A DNA stretch of 39,949 nucleotides. It comes from JBFWML01 sp050251635. Its GTDB lineage: Bacteria > Campylobacterota > Campylobacteria > Campylobacterales > SZUA-545. The DNA lies in contig JBFWML010000019.1 in NCBI GenBank assembly GCA_050251635.1, forward strand, positions 1 to 39,949, read 5' to 3'. Shown here piece after piece: positions 16,985-25,614 of the stretch (positions are counted from its first letter, which is position 1; each line of letters begins with the position of its first letter). Under the pieces are notes generated by a model. It was not told where the DNA came from and made no database searches. It saw only the letters and a program-made list of their open reading frames with translations. Made by a program: the position numbers and the translations under genes.

Positions 16985-19846
16985 TTATTTCAAAAAGTTC
17001 ACAAGAGAGAGCTGATTGATCCGCCCGATGGTCGAAAGCAGGGCCTGATAGGCGATGCTCTGCTGGTTCATCCGCATCACCGCTTCGCCGATGTCGGCAT
17101 CGAGCACCATCGATTTGAGTTCGCTGACGTTGAGCACCATCATTTCCGATTTTTCGTAGGTCAGCTGCAGGGCAATGCCCACCGCGCCGTTTTTGGTGTG
17201 AATCTGGTTGAGGTGATCGAGCATATGGTCAATCATATAGATGGCGTTTTGAATCCCCATGTTGCGGGCGGCCAGATCGCTGTTGCCGTCGGGGCGCGTC
17301 TGTCCGGTTTTGACCGCCGCGATCGCCTCGCGCATTTGACCAAAGATGTTGACGCGGGCTTGATCGATAGTTAAGGCGTTGTTGGCGGCAAAGGTCAGCG
17401 CCGGGGATTTGTCCACCTGCATATCGATGGTGGCGCCCTCAAAGGCGAAGTTGATCGAAACGGGACTGACGCCCAGATTGGTGTTGTCGCGCACGATCAA
17501 GCGGCCTTCGATAATCTCGGTCACAAAACCGCCGTTGCCCGGCCCGTCGCCAAAGCCGCTGTCAAGGGCGTCGCGCAGCTCCTGAAGGGTGTTGTTTTCG
17601 TTCAGGGTGACGGTGGCGGCGTTGCCGTTGTAGTCGGTGCCGCTGAGCACCAGATTGCCCGTGAAGTTAAACCCGAACACCTCGCTAAGCGGCCGATCGG
17701 TACGGGTGTCTTTAATGTCCCAGCCCGGTTCGCCCTTGGCGCCGGTATAGGTCTGCAAAAGCCCCTTGGTGGAGACGTGGTTGTAGCTGTCGAAGCGATC
17801 GGTGTCGGCGTCAAAGAGGGAGATTTGCATCTTAGACTGGCTGGTGGTCAGGTCTTTGACCTTGAGTTTTCCGGTGTTGTCCAAAGAGGCTTCAACCTGC
17901 TTGAGCGAATCGGCTGCCGCTTTATTCCATGCTTCGTAGGAGCCGTCGGCGGGGAGGTTGCCCGAAAGCGTCATCCCCATAACGCTCATAAGCTGCTGGT
18001 AGGTCACCCCCTTGAGATTCTCTTCCTTAACCTGCAGACCGTCGGCGTAGGGAATCAGCGTCTGTTTGGTGTAGCCGCTGGCGGTGGTCTGGTTGCCGTT
18101 TTGGTCGAAAATATCGTACACGGGGCCGGGGGTGGGCTCGATCACCTGAAAGGTGGAGAGGCGGCCGTTTTCATCGGGGATGTCGCGGAGGGTGACTTCG
18201 ACGAGTTTGCGCTGCCCCGTGATGTCGGCAATTTCCAGATGAAGCTTTTTTTCCTCCAGCGATCCGGTGCCGGCCACGGCGGAGAGTTCGGTTTGCGCGG
18301 TGGCGTAGCTGCTGTCGGCGCGCAGGGTTTGGGAGACGGTGGCGCTCAATACCGAACCGGCTTTTTCAAAGCGGGCGCGGTCATAGCTGACGGCGTCGTT
18401 GGCGGCAAAGGCGAGCACTTTCTCGCCGCCGGTATTTTGGGCGGTGAGGCGGATGCCCTGAAGCAGGGAGTGGATTTTCTCTTCGTCGGGGACGCTCGGG
18501 CCGCTGGCGGCGTTATCGTAGATGGCGAGGTTGCCATTTAACAAATCCACGTCGAAACTGCCGCCGAGATCGGCTTGCAGGGCGGTCTTGATTTCGCCCA
18601 TCAGGTTTTCGAGGGTGGTGTGGATGGTGATGGGGATAGTCCGGTCAATGCCGTTGATGTTCAGGGTGAGCTGATCGACGTTGCCGCCCATGACCGACTG
18701 AACGGTGTCGTATTTGGTGGCTTCGTCCTCGTTGTCCTGACGGCGCAGGGTGGTGTTGAAGCGGAAGATGCGGTTGTCGAAAACGTCCTGACGGGTGGCG
18801 ACGGCCTCTTCGGTGCGGGCGTAACCGTAGCCGCTCTTGTTAAATTCGAAAATCAGCGCATCTTCCGTGGCGGTGATTTCGTTGATGTCATCGGTTTTGA
18901 GGCTGGAGCCGACCATGTGAAAATCGGTCAGCATCCGGCCCGATTTGACATCTTTGATCTCGATATGGCCAAACTCGCTCAGGGTGACATCGACGGCTTT
19001 GGAGAGATTGGTGTTGCCCATCTCGCGGCCGATCTGGTTGAGCAGATCGTTGACGGTGCCGAAGTTGTCCATCTCGATGCGGGACTTAAATGCCTCGCCG
19101 TCGGGGCGGCGTCCGCGCAGGTAGAAATAGGTCGGCTGGCTGTCATCGGGCTGGCCGACGAGATCGCGGATGGAGTCGGTTCCCTGAATGGGGGTTTGGG
19201 TGTCCACGCCGTAGGGGTCGGTTTTGTCCAGCACGCGGTGGTGAAGCTGGGTCTGGTTCCATAGCGGCATGTTGGTGGTCATCCGCTTGGCGTAGTTGGC
19301 GTCCATGCCGAACATCAGGGTGTAGCCGTCGGTGTTGTAGGGCAGCTCCAGACGATCGCCCGCCTGGGCTTTGATTTTTTCGTTGTTGCCGTAGTAATTG
19401 CCCAGCTCGTCGAAGGGCTTTTGCTTCATGTTGGTGCCGGAGAAGAGGAAGTTGCCGTTAATGGAGGTGTTGGCCACGTCCAGCACGTTGAACATCAACG
19501 CCTCCAAATCGCCCGCAAGCGCCGCGTAGCTGGTGGGGGAGTGGACATCGTTGGCCGCGTGAACCAGTTTGACCTTGAAGCTTTCGAGGGCCTCTTTCAT
19601 CTGGCTGATGGCCACGTCGGTGTTGTCGGAGTAGGTTTTGGCCTTTTGGGTGCTGTCGGAAACCTGCAGCAGCGTCGCTTTTTCGTTGATGAGGCGCAGG
19701 GTGTCTTGATAGACGGTGCTGTTTTGGTAACCGAACTGAATTTTCAAACCGCTGCTGATCTGGTTATTGACCTCCAGCAGATTGGAGAGGTTTCTTTGCT
19801 GGTTATTGATAAAGTTGGTGTAAACAGCCGACGAACCGACGCGCAT
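16985..19846 (-). CDS. flgL: Flagellar hook-filament junction protein FlgL (HAP3), long Campylobacterota form
   Basis: FlgL joins hook to filament outside the cell. The conserved coiled-coil ends are clear: N-terminal MRVGSSAVYTNFINNQQ...NQISSGLKI and C-terminal MRMNQQSIAYQALLSTIGR...SLVNFLK. In between lie some 700 residues of surface-exposed repeats rich in Asp, Gly, Asn and Thr. At 953 aa it is three times the E. coli protein (317 aa), and longer than the already enlarged forms usual in this phylum. The start has AAGGAG. A sigma-54 promoter lies 31-48 bases upstream, as expected for a middle-class flagellar gene. Confidence 0.95.
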   Translation of the reverse strand: MRVGSSAVYTNFINNQQRNLSNLLEVNNQISSGLKIQFGYQNSTVYQDTLRLINEKATLLQVSDSTQKAKTYSDNTDVAISQMKEALESFKVKLVHAANDVHSPTSYAALAGDLEALMFNVLDVANTSINGNFLFSGTNMKQKPFDELGNYYGNNEKIKAQAGDRLELPYNTDGYTLMFGMDANYAKRMTTNMPLWNQTQLHHRVLDKTDPYGVDTQTPIQGTDSIRDLVGQPDDSQPTYFYLRGRRPDGEAFKSRIEMDNFGTVNDLLNQIGREMGNTNLSKAVDVTLSEFGHIEIKDVKSGRMLTDFHMVGSSLKTDDINEITATEDALIFEFNKSGYGYARTEEAVATRQDVFDNRIFRFNTTLRRQDNEDEATKYDTVQSVMGGNVDQLTLNINGIDRTIPITIHTTLENLMGEIKTALQADLGGSFDVDLLNGNLAIYDNAASGPSVPDEEKIHSLLQGIRLTAQNTGGEKVLAFAANDAVSYDRARFEKAGSVLSATVSQTLRADSSYATAQTELSAVAGTGSLEEKKLHLEIADITGQRKLVEVTLRDIPDENGRLSTFQVIEPTPGPVYDIFDQNGNQTTASGYTKQTLIPYADGLQVKEENLKGVTYQQLMSVMGMTLSGNLPADGSYEAWNKAAADSLKQVEASLDNTGKLKVKDLTTSQSKMQISLFDADTDRFDSYNHVSTKGLLQTYTGAKGEPGWDIKDTRTDRPLSEVFGFNFTGNLVLSGTDYNGNAATVTLNENNTLQELRDALDSGFGDGPGNGGFVTEIIEGRLIVRDNTNLGVSPVSINFAFEGATIDMQVDKSPALTFAANNALTIDQARVNIFGQMREAIAAVKTGQTRPDGNSDLAARNMGIQNAIYMIDHMLDHLNQIHTKNGAVGIALQLTYEKSEMMVLNVSELKSMVLDADIGEAVMRMNQQSIAYQALLSTIGRINQLSLVNFLK

Positions 19847-19876
19847 TCCATACTCCTTGCCGGACTTTGGAACTCT

Positions 19877-19894
19877 AAAGCAATTTCAGTTCCC
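19877..19894 (-). promoter_or_regulatory. Sigma-54 (RpoN) promoter of flgL
   Basis: The minus strand reads GGGAACTGAAATTGCTTT: the -24 GG and -12 GC are 11 bases apart as sigma-54 requires, and GGAA-N6-TTGCTT fits the Campylobacter/Helicobacter consensus. It would start transcription near 19868, giving a short leader with AAGGAG before the flgL ATG at 19846. Control by FlgR/RpoN is the known pattern for hook genes in this phylum. Confidence 0.85.
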
Positions 19895-19899
19895 AACGT

Positions 19900-19928
19900 C
19901 CCGGTGCCGGGGATAAATCGGCACCGGG
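19900..19928 (-). terminator. Inverted repeat, possible transcription stop after the DUF21/CBS gene
   Basis: CCCGGTGCC (19900-19908) and GGCACCGGG (19920-19928) are a perfect 9-base inverted repeat with an 11-base loop. It lies between the stop of the upstream minus-strand gene (19939) and the flgL sigma-54 promoter, so it would separate the two transcripts. There is no T-run after it on the minus strand, so it is not a classic intrinsic terminator; it could also be a protein-binding site upstream of the RpoN promoter. Confidence 0.45.
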
Positions 19929-19938
19929 TGACGGGGGT

Positions 19939-20988
19939 TTAATTGGCGTGGGAGATTTGGCTGCGGAGTTTGTTTTTCATCTTGAGCTTGGCAAACTCCT
20001 GCATATCTTCGATGGAGTCGTGCTCATCCATGATGTCCACATCCAGAAGCTGCTCGATCGCGTCTTCCAGAGTAACGATCCCGGCGGTTTGGCCGTAGTT
20101 GTCCACCACCAAAAAGAGGTGCTCTTTGCGCTGGATAAACATATCCAGCACCTTTAAAACGGGGATGTTTTCGGAGATGCGGAAAACGGGAACCATAATC
20201 TCCTCAAGCCGCCGATCGCCGCGTTCGCAGATCTCCTCTTCCATGATCTTTTTGGCAAAAACCACGCCGACGACATCGTCGATATTAGCATCGTAAATGG
20301 GAATGCGCGATCGCACGAAGACTTCGCGCATCTTCACCGCATCGGCGACGCGCACATCCTTTTGCAAAGCAAAAACCACGCTGCGGGGGGTGAGGATGTC
20401 GCGCACCTTGTCGTTGGCCAAAGAGAGCAGATTTTCGATGAGGTCCACCTCTTTTTCCCGCACGACGCCGCTGCGCTCGCCCAGCTCGGTGATGGCCAGA
20501 ATCTCATCGCGGCTGATGGAGTGCTGGTGCCCGCCGTTTTTGCCGATCAGGCGGGTTAGCACCGTGGAGATCAGCGTAAAGGGGTAGGTCAGCACGGTCA
20601 GAACGCGGATGATCGAGGCCGCTTTGGGGGCCAGGGGTTTCCAGTAGGTTGCGCCGATGGTTTTGGGCACAATCTCGGATAGATACAAGATCAGAAGCGT
20701 CAGGATGACGGAGATGGCCACCATATACTCTTCGCCAAAGAGCTTGGCCGCCTCTACGCCTACGCCCGCCGCGCCGATGGTGTGGGCAAAGGTGTTCAGG
20801 GTGAGGATGGCGGAGATGGACTTGTCCAGATCGCGCTTGACCTCTTTGAGTTTCGTTGCCGCCGCCGGATCGCTTTTGGAGAGCGAATGGATATACGAGG
20901 GGGTGGTCGAAAGCAGCACCGCTTCCAAAATGGAGCACAAAAACGAGAGCCCGAGCGCCAAAAACAGGTAAACAAAGAGCATAGTCAT
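19939..20988 (-). CDS. CNNM/CorC-type membrane protein with DUF21 and CBS pair
   Basis: 349 aa. The N-terminal ~190 residues form a DUF21 (CNNM) membrane domain with about four hydrophobic segments (from LFVYLFLALGLSFLCSILEAVLL) and the family's SEIVPKTIGATYWKPLAP. Two CBS motifs follow (DILTPRSVVFALQKD to VVGVVFAKK; IMVPVFRISENIPVLKVLDMF to GIVTLEDAIEQLLD). The family is linked to magnesium or other divalent-ion export; many members are mislabelled haemolysins. The C-terminal CorC_HlyC domain of longer relatives is absent. Two ATGs lie close together at the start. Confidence 0.9.
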   Translation of the reverse strand: MTMLFVYLFLALGLSFLCSILEAVLLSTTPSYIHSLSKSDPAAATKLKEVKRDLDKSISAILTLNTFAHTIGAAGVGVEAAKLFGEEYMVAISVILTLLILYLSEIVPKTIGATYWKPLAPKAASIIRVLTVLTYPFTLISTVLTRLIGKNGGHQHSISRDEILAITELGERSGVVREKEVDLIENLLSLANDKVRDILTPRSVVFALQKDVRVADAVKMREVFVRSRIPIYDANIDDVVGVVFAKKIMEEEICERGDRRLEEIMVPVFRISENIPVLKVLDMFIQRKEHLFLVVDNYGQTAGIVTLEDAIEQLLDVDIMDEHDSIEDMQEFAKLKMKNKLRSQISHAN

Positions 20989-21216
20989 AGGCTCAACCTG
21001 CGATCGATACGGGAAGGGTGGGGTGATTCAAACGGGAAAAACCGAAAAGAAAAGATAAGCCGTCTCTATGAAAGATACAACTGTTGGGGTCCGCCAAGCG
21101 ATTCCTTGAAGTGGGTAAATTATGGAGAATCGCGGCCATTTTATCGGCAGGGCTCTTAAGGAAAACTGATTTTGAAAAAACGTGCTACCATAGGCCCCCA
21201 CGGAAGGCAGGAGTCC

Positions 21217-23508
21217 ATGAAAAAGAGCGATGAAGCGGAAAACAGCGTCCGGTGCCGATCGTTCATCTTTGAGGTGCTGGCCGATTCGCCGCACCTGCTT
21301 CGCTGTCACGACGAGACGGGCGCTGCGGTTTTTTTTAACAAGGCTTGGCTGGAGTTTCGCGGCCGCAGGCTGGAAGAGGAGATCGGCTGGGGTTGGCTGC
21401 AGGGGGTGCATCCCGACTCGCAAGCTTCGATCAAAGAGGAGATGAAGGCCTCCTTCGCGCGGCGGGAGAGTTTTGAACTGAACTACCGGCTTAGAAGCAA
21501 AGAGGGTGATTACCACTTTATCAGCGATCGTATCCGTCCCTACGGCGCAGGGGAGTTGGGCGGCGGCTTTATCGCGTCGTGCTTTGACGTGCAGGATTTT
21601 ATTGCCCAAGAGACCCGTTTAAGCAGCTTTGCCAATGCGCTGGAGCAGACGGCGGATATTTTGGTCATTACCGATCTGAAGGGGACGATCGAGTACGTAA
21701 ACCGCGCCTTTGAGCGGACGACGGGTTATAGCCGCGGCGAGGCGATCGGGCTGAATCCGAGAATCCTTAAATCGGGCTACCACGATCAGGCCTTTTACCG
21801 GCAGATGTGGGAGCGTATTGTCGGCGGGCAGGTTTTTACGGGGCTGCTGATCAACCGACGCAAGGACGGTTCGCTTTACGATGAAGAGGTGGTTATCAGC
21901 CCGCTTAAGGACAGCGAAGGGCGCATTACCCGTTTTGTGGCCACGGGCCGCGACGTCACCGATAAAAACGAGATTTTAGAGCAGCTCAAAATCACCAAGG
22001 CGATCATCGACAACAGCTCCGATGCGATCTATTTGATTACCCTTGACGGGCACCTCTTTTTTGCCAGCGAGGCGGCCGAGAAGATGCTGGGCTACGCGCC
22101 AGGGCAGATGACGGGGTTGCCGCTGAGCGAAGTGGACGTCCAGCCGCTTTCGCCCGAAGCGTTTCAGGCGGTTGTGGCGCAGGTGCGAAAAAGCGGGCGG
22201 ATGGTTTTTGAGGGCGCGCACCGGACGCAAAGCGGCCAGAGCGTCGAGGTGGAGATTGCCGTTTCCCATATGACCTATCACGCTCAGGAGATTTTGTGCG
22301 CCATCGTGCGGGATATCCGCTGGCGCAAGGAGACCCAGCGGCAGTTGCGCGTGCAGGCCGAAGCGCTTAAAACCCTGAACGCTTCGCTTGAGGAGCGCAT
22401 CGCTTCGGAGCTGCGCCGCCGCATGGAGAAGGAGCGGCTGCTCTCGGCCATTTATGACGCCGCCAACGTGGGCGTGAGCGTCACGGATGACGAAGGGCGG
22501 TTTGTGCACGTCAACGACGCCTTTTGCGAGCTGCACGGTTACGGCAAAGAGGAGCTGATCGGACAGAGCTTTTTGATGCTGGTGCCCCCGGAAAAGCACG
22601 CCTTTGCCAAAGAGGGTTACCGGGGCTTTTTGTGTCAGGGGCTTGAAGAGCGCGGTCTGGAGTGGAGCGTGACGCGCAAAGACGGCTCCAGCGCCGAGGT
22701 GCTGCTCAGCCGCAAAAGCATCGAAACCGAGCCGGGCAAGCGCCATATGATCAGCTTTTTTGTGGATGTGAGCGATCTTAAGGCCCTTGAGCGCGAGCAC
22801 AAAATGCAAGAACAGCTCCTCATTCAGCAGTCAAAAATGGCCGCCATGGGCGAGATGATCGGCGCCATCGCCCACCAGTGGCGTCAACCGCTCAATGCCG
22901 TGGGACTCCGGGTGCAGGGGATCAAGCTCGATTACGAATACAACGAGCTGACTCAGGAGCGTCTGGATACGGCGGTGCGGGGCGTGATGGAAATTTTGAT
23001 GCACATGTCCGCGACGATCGACGATTTTAGAAACTTCTTCAAGCCGGACAAAGCCCCGCAAAGCTTCGATCTGGTGGCGGCGGTTAAAAGCGCGGCGGCG
23101 CTGCTTGAGGCTCAGATGACCCACAACGGCATCCGGATCGAGTTTGAGGTCGAGGGCAATCCGCCGCCCCTGCGCCACGGTTACCCCAACGAGTTTAAAC
23201 AGGCGGTGCTCAACCTGCTCTCCAACGCCAAGGACGCCATCGTCGAAAACCGCGCCAAGGGCGGCCGTATCCGCATCCGCTTTGAGAACCGGGGCGAGCG
23301 CGTGCGCGTGTCGATCGCCGATAACGGCGGCGGAATTCCCGAGACCGTCAAGGAGAAGATTTTCGAACCCTATTTCACCACCAAGGAGCCGGGCAAGGGC
23401 ACGGGGATCGGGCTGTATATGAGCAAGATGATTATCGAACGCTCCCTAAGCGGACGGCTGGAGGCCAACAATATCGACGGGGGCGCGGAGTTTGTGATAA
23501 CGGTGTAA
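21217..23508 (+). CDS. Soluble sensor histidine kinase with four PAS domains
   Basis: 763 aa with no membrane segment. Four PAS-like domains follow each other: about 15-125, 135-255, 260-375 and 415-530; the second (DLKGTIEYVNRAFERTTGYSRGEAIG) and fourth (DDEGRFVHVNDAFCELHGYGKEELIG) are classic. The kinase core starts with QQSKMAAMGEMIGAIAHQWRQPLNA (phospho-acceptor His in AHQWRQPL) and ends with a full GHKL ATPase (LLSNAKDAI, IADNGGGIP, GKGTGIGLYMSK). ATG 21217 is preferred for its CAGGAG; a TTG at 21172 is possible. The signal sensed is unknown. The next genes are likely partners. Confidence 0.92.
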   Translation: MKKSDEAENSVRCRSFIFEVLADSPHLLRCHDETGAAVFFNKAWLEFRGRRLEEEIGWGWLQGVHPDSQASIKEEMKASFARRESFELNYRLRSKEGDYHFISDRIRPYGAGELGGGFIASCFDVQDFIAQETRLSSFANALEQTADILVITDLKGTIEYVNRAFERTTGYSRGEAIGLNPRILKSGYHDQAFYRQMWERIVGGQVFTGLLINRRKDGSLYDEEVVISPLKDSEGRITRFVATGRDVTDKNEILEQLKITKAIIDNSSDAIYLITLDGHLFFASEAAEKMLGYAPGQMTGLPLSEVDVQPLSPEAFQAVVAQVRKSGRMVFEGAHRTQSGQSVEVEIAVSHMTYHAQEILCAIVRDIRWRKETQRQLRVQAEALKTLNASLEERIASELRRRMEKERLLSAIYDAANVGVSVTDDEGRFVHVNDAFCELHGYGKEELIGQSFLMLVPPEKHAFAKEGYRGFLCQGLEERGLEWSVTRKDGSSAEVLLSRKSIETEPGKRHMISFFVDVSDLKALEREHKMQEQLLIQQSKMAAMGEMIGAIAHQWRQPLNAVGLRVQGIKLDYEYNELTQERLDTAVRGVMEILMHMSATIDDFRNFFKPDKAPQSFDLVAAVKSAAALLEAQMTHNGIRIEFEVEGNPPPLRHGYPNEFKQAVLNLLSNAKDAIVENRAKGGRIRIRFENRGERVRVSIADNGGGIPETVKEKIFEPYFTTKEPGKGTGIGLYMSKMIIERSLSGRLEANNIDGGAEFVITV

Positions 23509-23531
23509 GAGCCGGGCGTTATACTCAAAGA

Positions 23532-23610
23532 GCCGTCCCGTTGCCATGCGAAGAGAGCGGGCAGACTGCGCCGGTTTTCTTCGCCTTCGGGCCGATCGAA
23601 ACGGGACGGC
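23532..23610. repeat. Long inverted repeat in the 153-base gap between two kinase genes
   Basis: GCCGTCCCGTT (23532-23542) and AACGGGACGGC (23600-23610) are perfect 11-base complements around a 57-base loop that itself has short complementary segments. A further small hairpin, GCGC-GCAA-GCGC, follows at 23618-23629. The block lies in the leader region of the 23662 kinase, whose ribosome site GAGGGG is at 23649-23654. It could be a leader RNA structure, a weak terminator or an operator. It did not match a riboswitch I know. Confidence 0.5.
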
Positions 23611-23661
23611 GGGGGTGGCGCGCAAGCGCAAAGGGTGTCTGTTGTTGTGAGGGGATTTGAG

Positions 23662-25614
23662 ATGAAACCGATTTTGCCGAAGGCGTTGCCGCTTTCCGTT
23701 TTGTATGTGGAGGATGATGATTCGATCCGCCAGACCTTTGCCCATCAGCTTGAGCGGATGGTGGGGGGCCGCGTTTGGACTGCGGCCAACGGCGCGCAGG
23801 GGCTGGAGATTTTTGAGTCATACCGTCCCGATCTGGTCATCACCGATGTGAAAATGCCGGTGATGGACGGTTTGCAGATGGCCCGCCGCATCAAGGCGAT
23901 GGGTTACAACACGCCGGTGATTGTCACCACCGCCCACGGGGAGAGCGATCTGCTGCTGAGCGCCGTTCAAAGCGGCATCAACGAGTTTTTGTTCAAACCC
24001 TTTGAGCTGGAGCCGATTGCGCAACTGCTGGATAAATACGCCTTCGCCCTCGAAAGCGACCGGGAGTTTGCGCGGATGCGTTCGCTGCTGGTGGCTTACA
24101 AGCGGGTGGTGGACGAAACCTTTTTCTTCTTTAGAACCGATGCCGCGCTGAAGCTGTTTTATCTCAACACCTATCTGCTCAAACGGCTCGATCGTCACGA
24201 TTTGGAATTGGCCGGTCAGCCCCTTGAACGGCTCTTTGGGGAGGCGCCCACGGAGGCGCTCAGGGTGCTCAAAACGCAGGGGGCATGGCGCGGAAGGGTG
24301 CGGCTTTCGTGCAGCGGCGGAGGTTTTTTGATGGTGGAGCTGACCGCCGTGGCCCTGCGCGACGCTTCGGGCGCGGTGAGCGAATACGCCTTTATGGGGC
24401 AGGACGTGACCGAGCTGCAAGAGGCGCTGGAACAAAAATCCCAAGCCCTCGAAGAGCTCAACGCCACATTGAAAAAACGGGTCGAAACCGAAACGCGAAA
24501 ACGGATGGAGACCGAAGTGCTCGTCTCCAGCATTTTTGAGAGCGCACAGGTGGGCATCTGCGTGACCGACAGCCGTTGCCGGTATGTCAAGGTCAACCGC
24601 ACCTATGGCCGCATTTTCGGCTGCGAGCAGGAGACGCTGCTGGGCCAGCCCTTTTGGAGCGTGGCGTCCGGGGGCGATCGGGAGGCGCTTAAAAAGCTGT
24701 GCCGCTGCCTGCCCGAAGAGAGCGAGGAGGCGGCGCGGGAGTGGAGGGTTCACCGGCAGGACGGTTCGCCGTTTTATTTCTATGCCACCGTCGCGTCGCT
24801 GCAGACCCTTGACGGCGAAACCTACAAAATCTTTACCCTTTCGGACGTGACCGAACTCAAAGAGGCCCAAAACCGCCAAAAGGATCAAGAGAGCCTGCTG
24901 GTTCAGCAGTCCAAGCTCGCAGCCATGGGCGAAATGCTCGGCGCCATTGCCCACCAGTGGCGTCAACCCCTGACCGCCATCTCCGGCGCGGCGCTGAACT
25001 TGAGTCTCAAAAGCGAGCTGGGGGGCTTGGGCGAGGGGGAGCTGGAGCGCACGCTGGGCGAGATTGAGCGGCTAACCCAGCGCATGAGCGGCACGATCAA
25101 CGACTTTATGGATTTTTTCCGTCCCAACAAGGAGCGCAGACGCTTTTTGGTGCAGGAGGCGGTCGATGAGGTGCTGGGCTTGCTTTCGGCCCAGCTGGGC
25201 CACCGCAATATCGCCGTGCAGACATCGGTGGGCGAAGCGGCGATCGTGGGGTGCAAAAACGAACTGGAGCAGGTACTGTTAAACCTGATCGGCAACGCCC
25301 GTGACGCCTTTGAAAATAAGCGTGTCCCCGAACGCACGGTGCGCATTTACGTGAGCGAATACGGCTGGAAGTGTGATATTGTCGTGGAAGACAATGCCGG
25401 CGGGATCGAGGAGAAGATTTTGGAGCGTATCGGCGAACCCTATTTCACCACCAAGGGGCCGGGCAAGGGGACGGGGATTGGGCTTTATATGTCCCGCATG
25501 ATTGTCCGCAACAGCTTCGGTGGCGAGATTGTTGCCCGCAATACGTATGATGGAGCTAAGCGCAAAGGCGCGATGTTTATCGTTTCGATTCCCCGCCAAA
25601 AGGAGCCTTCGTGA
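23662..25614 (+). CDS. Soluble receiver-PAS-PAS histidine kinase
   Basis: 650 aa with no membrane segment. It has an N-terminal receiver (YVEDDDSI, LVITDVKMPVMDG, FKPF), a PAS around residues 140-260 ending in GQDVTEL, a coiled coil, a second PAS (FESAQVGICVTDSRCRYVKV), then the kinase core QQSKLAAMGEMLGAIAHQWRQPLTA and GHKL ATPase (LIGNARDAF, VEDNAGGIE, GKGTGIGLYMSR). The core is strikingly like that of the gene at 21217, so these are probably paralogues by local duplication. ATG 23662 has GAGGGG upstream. Its stop overlaps the next start (GTGA). Confidence 0.93.
   Translation: MKPILPKALPLSVLYVEDDDSIRQTFAHQLERMVGGRVWTAANGAQGLEIFESYRPDLVITDVKMPVMDGLQMARRIKAMGYNTPVIVTTAHGESDLLLSAVQSGINEFLFKPFELEPIAQLLDKYAFALESDREFARMRSLLVAYKRVVDETFFFFRTDAALKLFYLNTYLLKRLDRHDLELAGQPLERLFGEAPTEALRVLKTQGAWRGRVRLSCSGGGFLMVELTAVALRDASGAVSEYAFMGQDVTELQEALEQKSQALEELNATLKKRVETETRKRMETEVLVSSIFESAQVGICVTDSRCRYVKVNRTYGRIFGCEQETLLGQPFWSVASGGDREALKKLCRCLPEESEEAAREWRVHRQDGSPFYFYATVASLQTLDGETYKIFTLSDVTELKEAQNRQKDQESLLVQQSKLAAMGEMLGAIAHQWRQPLTAISGAALNLSLKSELGGLGEGELERTLGEIERLTQRMSGTINDFMDFFRPNKERRRFLVQEAVDEVLGLLSAQLGHRNIAVQTSVGEAAIVGCKNELEQVLLNLIGNARDAFENKRVPERTVRIYVSEYGWKCDIVVEDNAGGIEEKILERIGEPYFTTKGPGKGTGIGLYMSRMIVRNSFGGEIVARNTYDGAKRKGAMFIVSIPRQKEPS

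Noticed and set aside
23509..23661. GEMM (cyclic di-GMP) riboswitch in the kinase leader
   Set aside because: GGGAC is present, but the GCAAAGCC and tetraloop-receptor parts do not fit the consensus.
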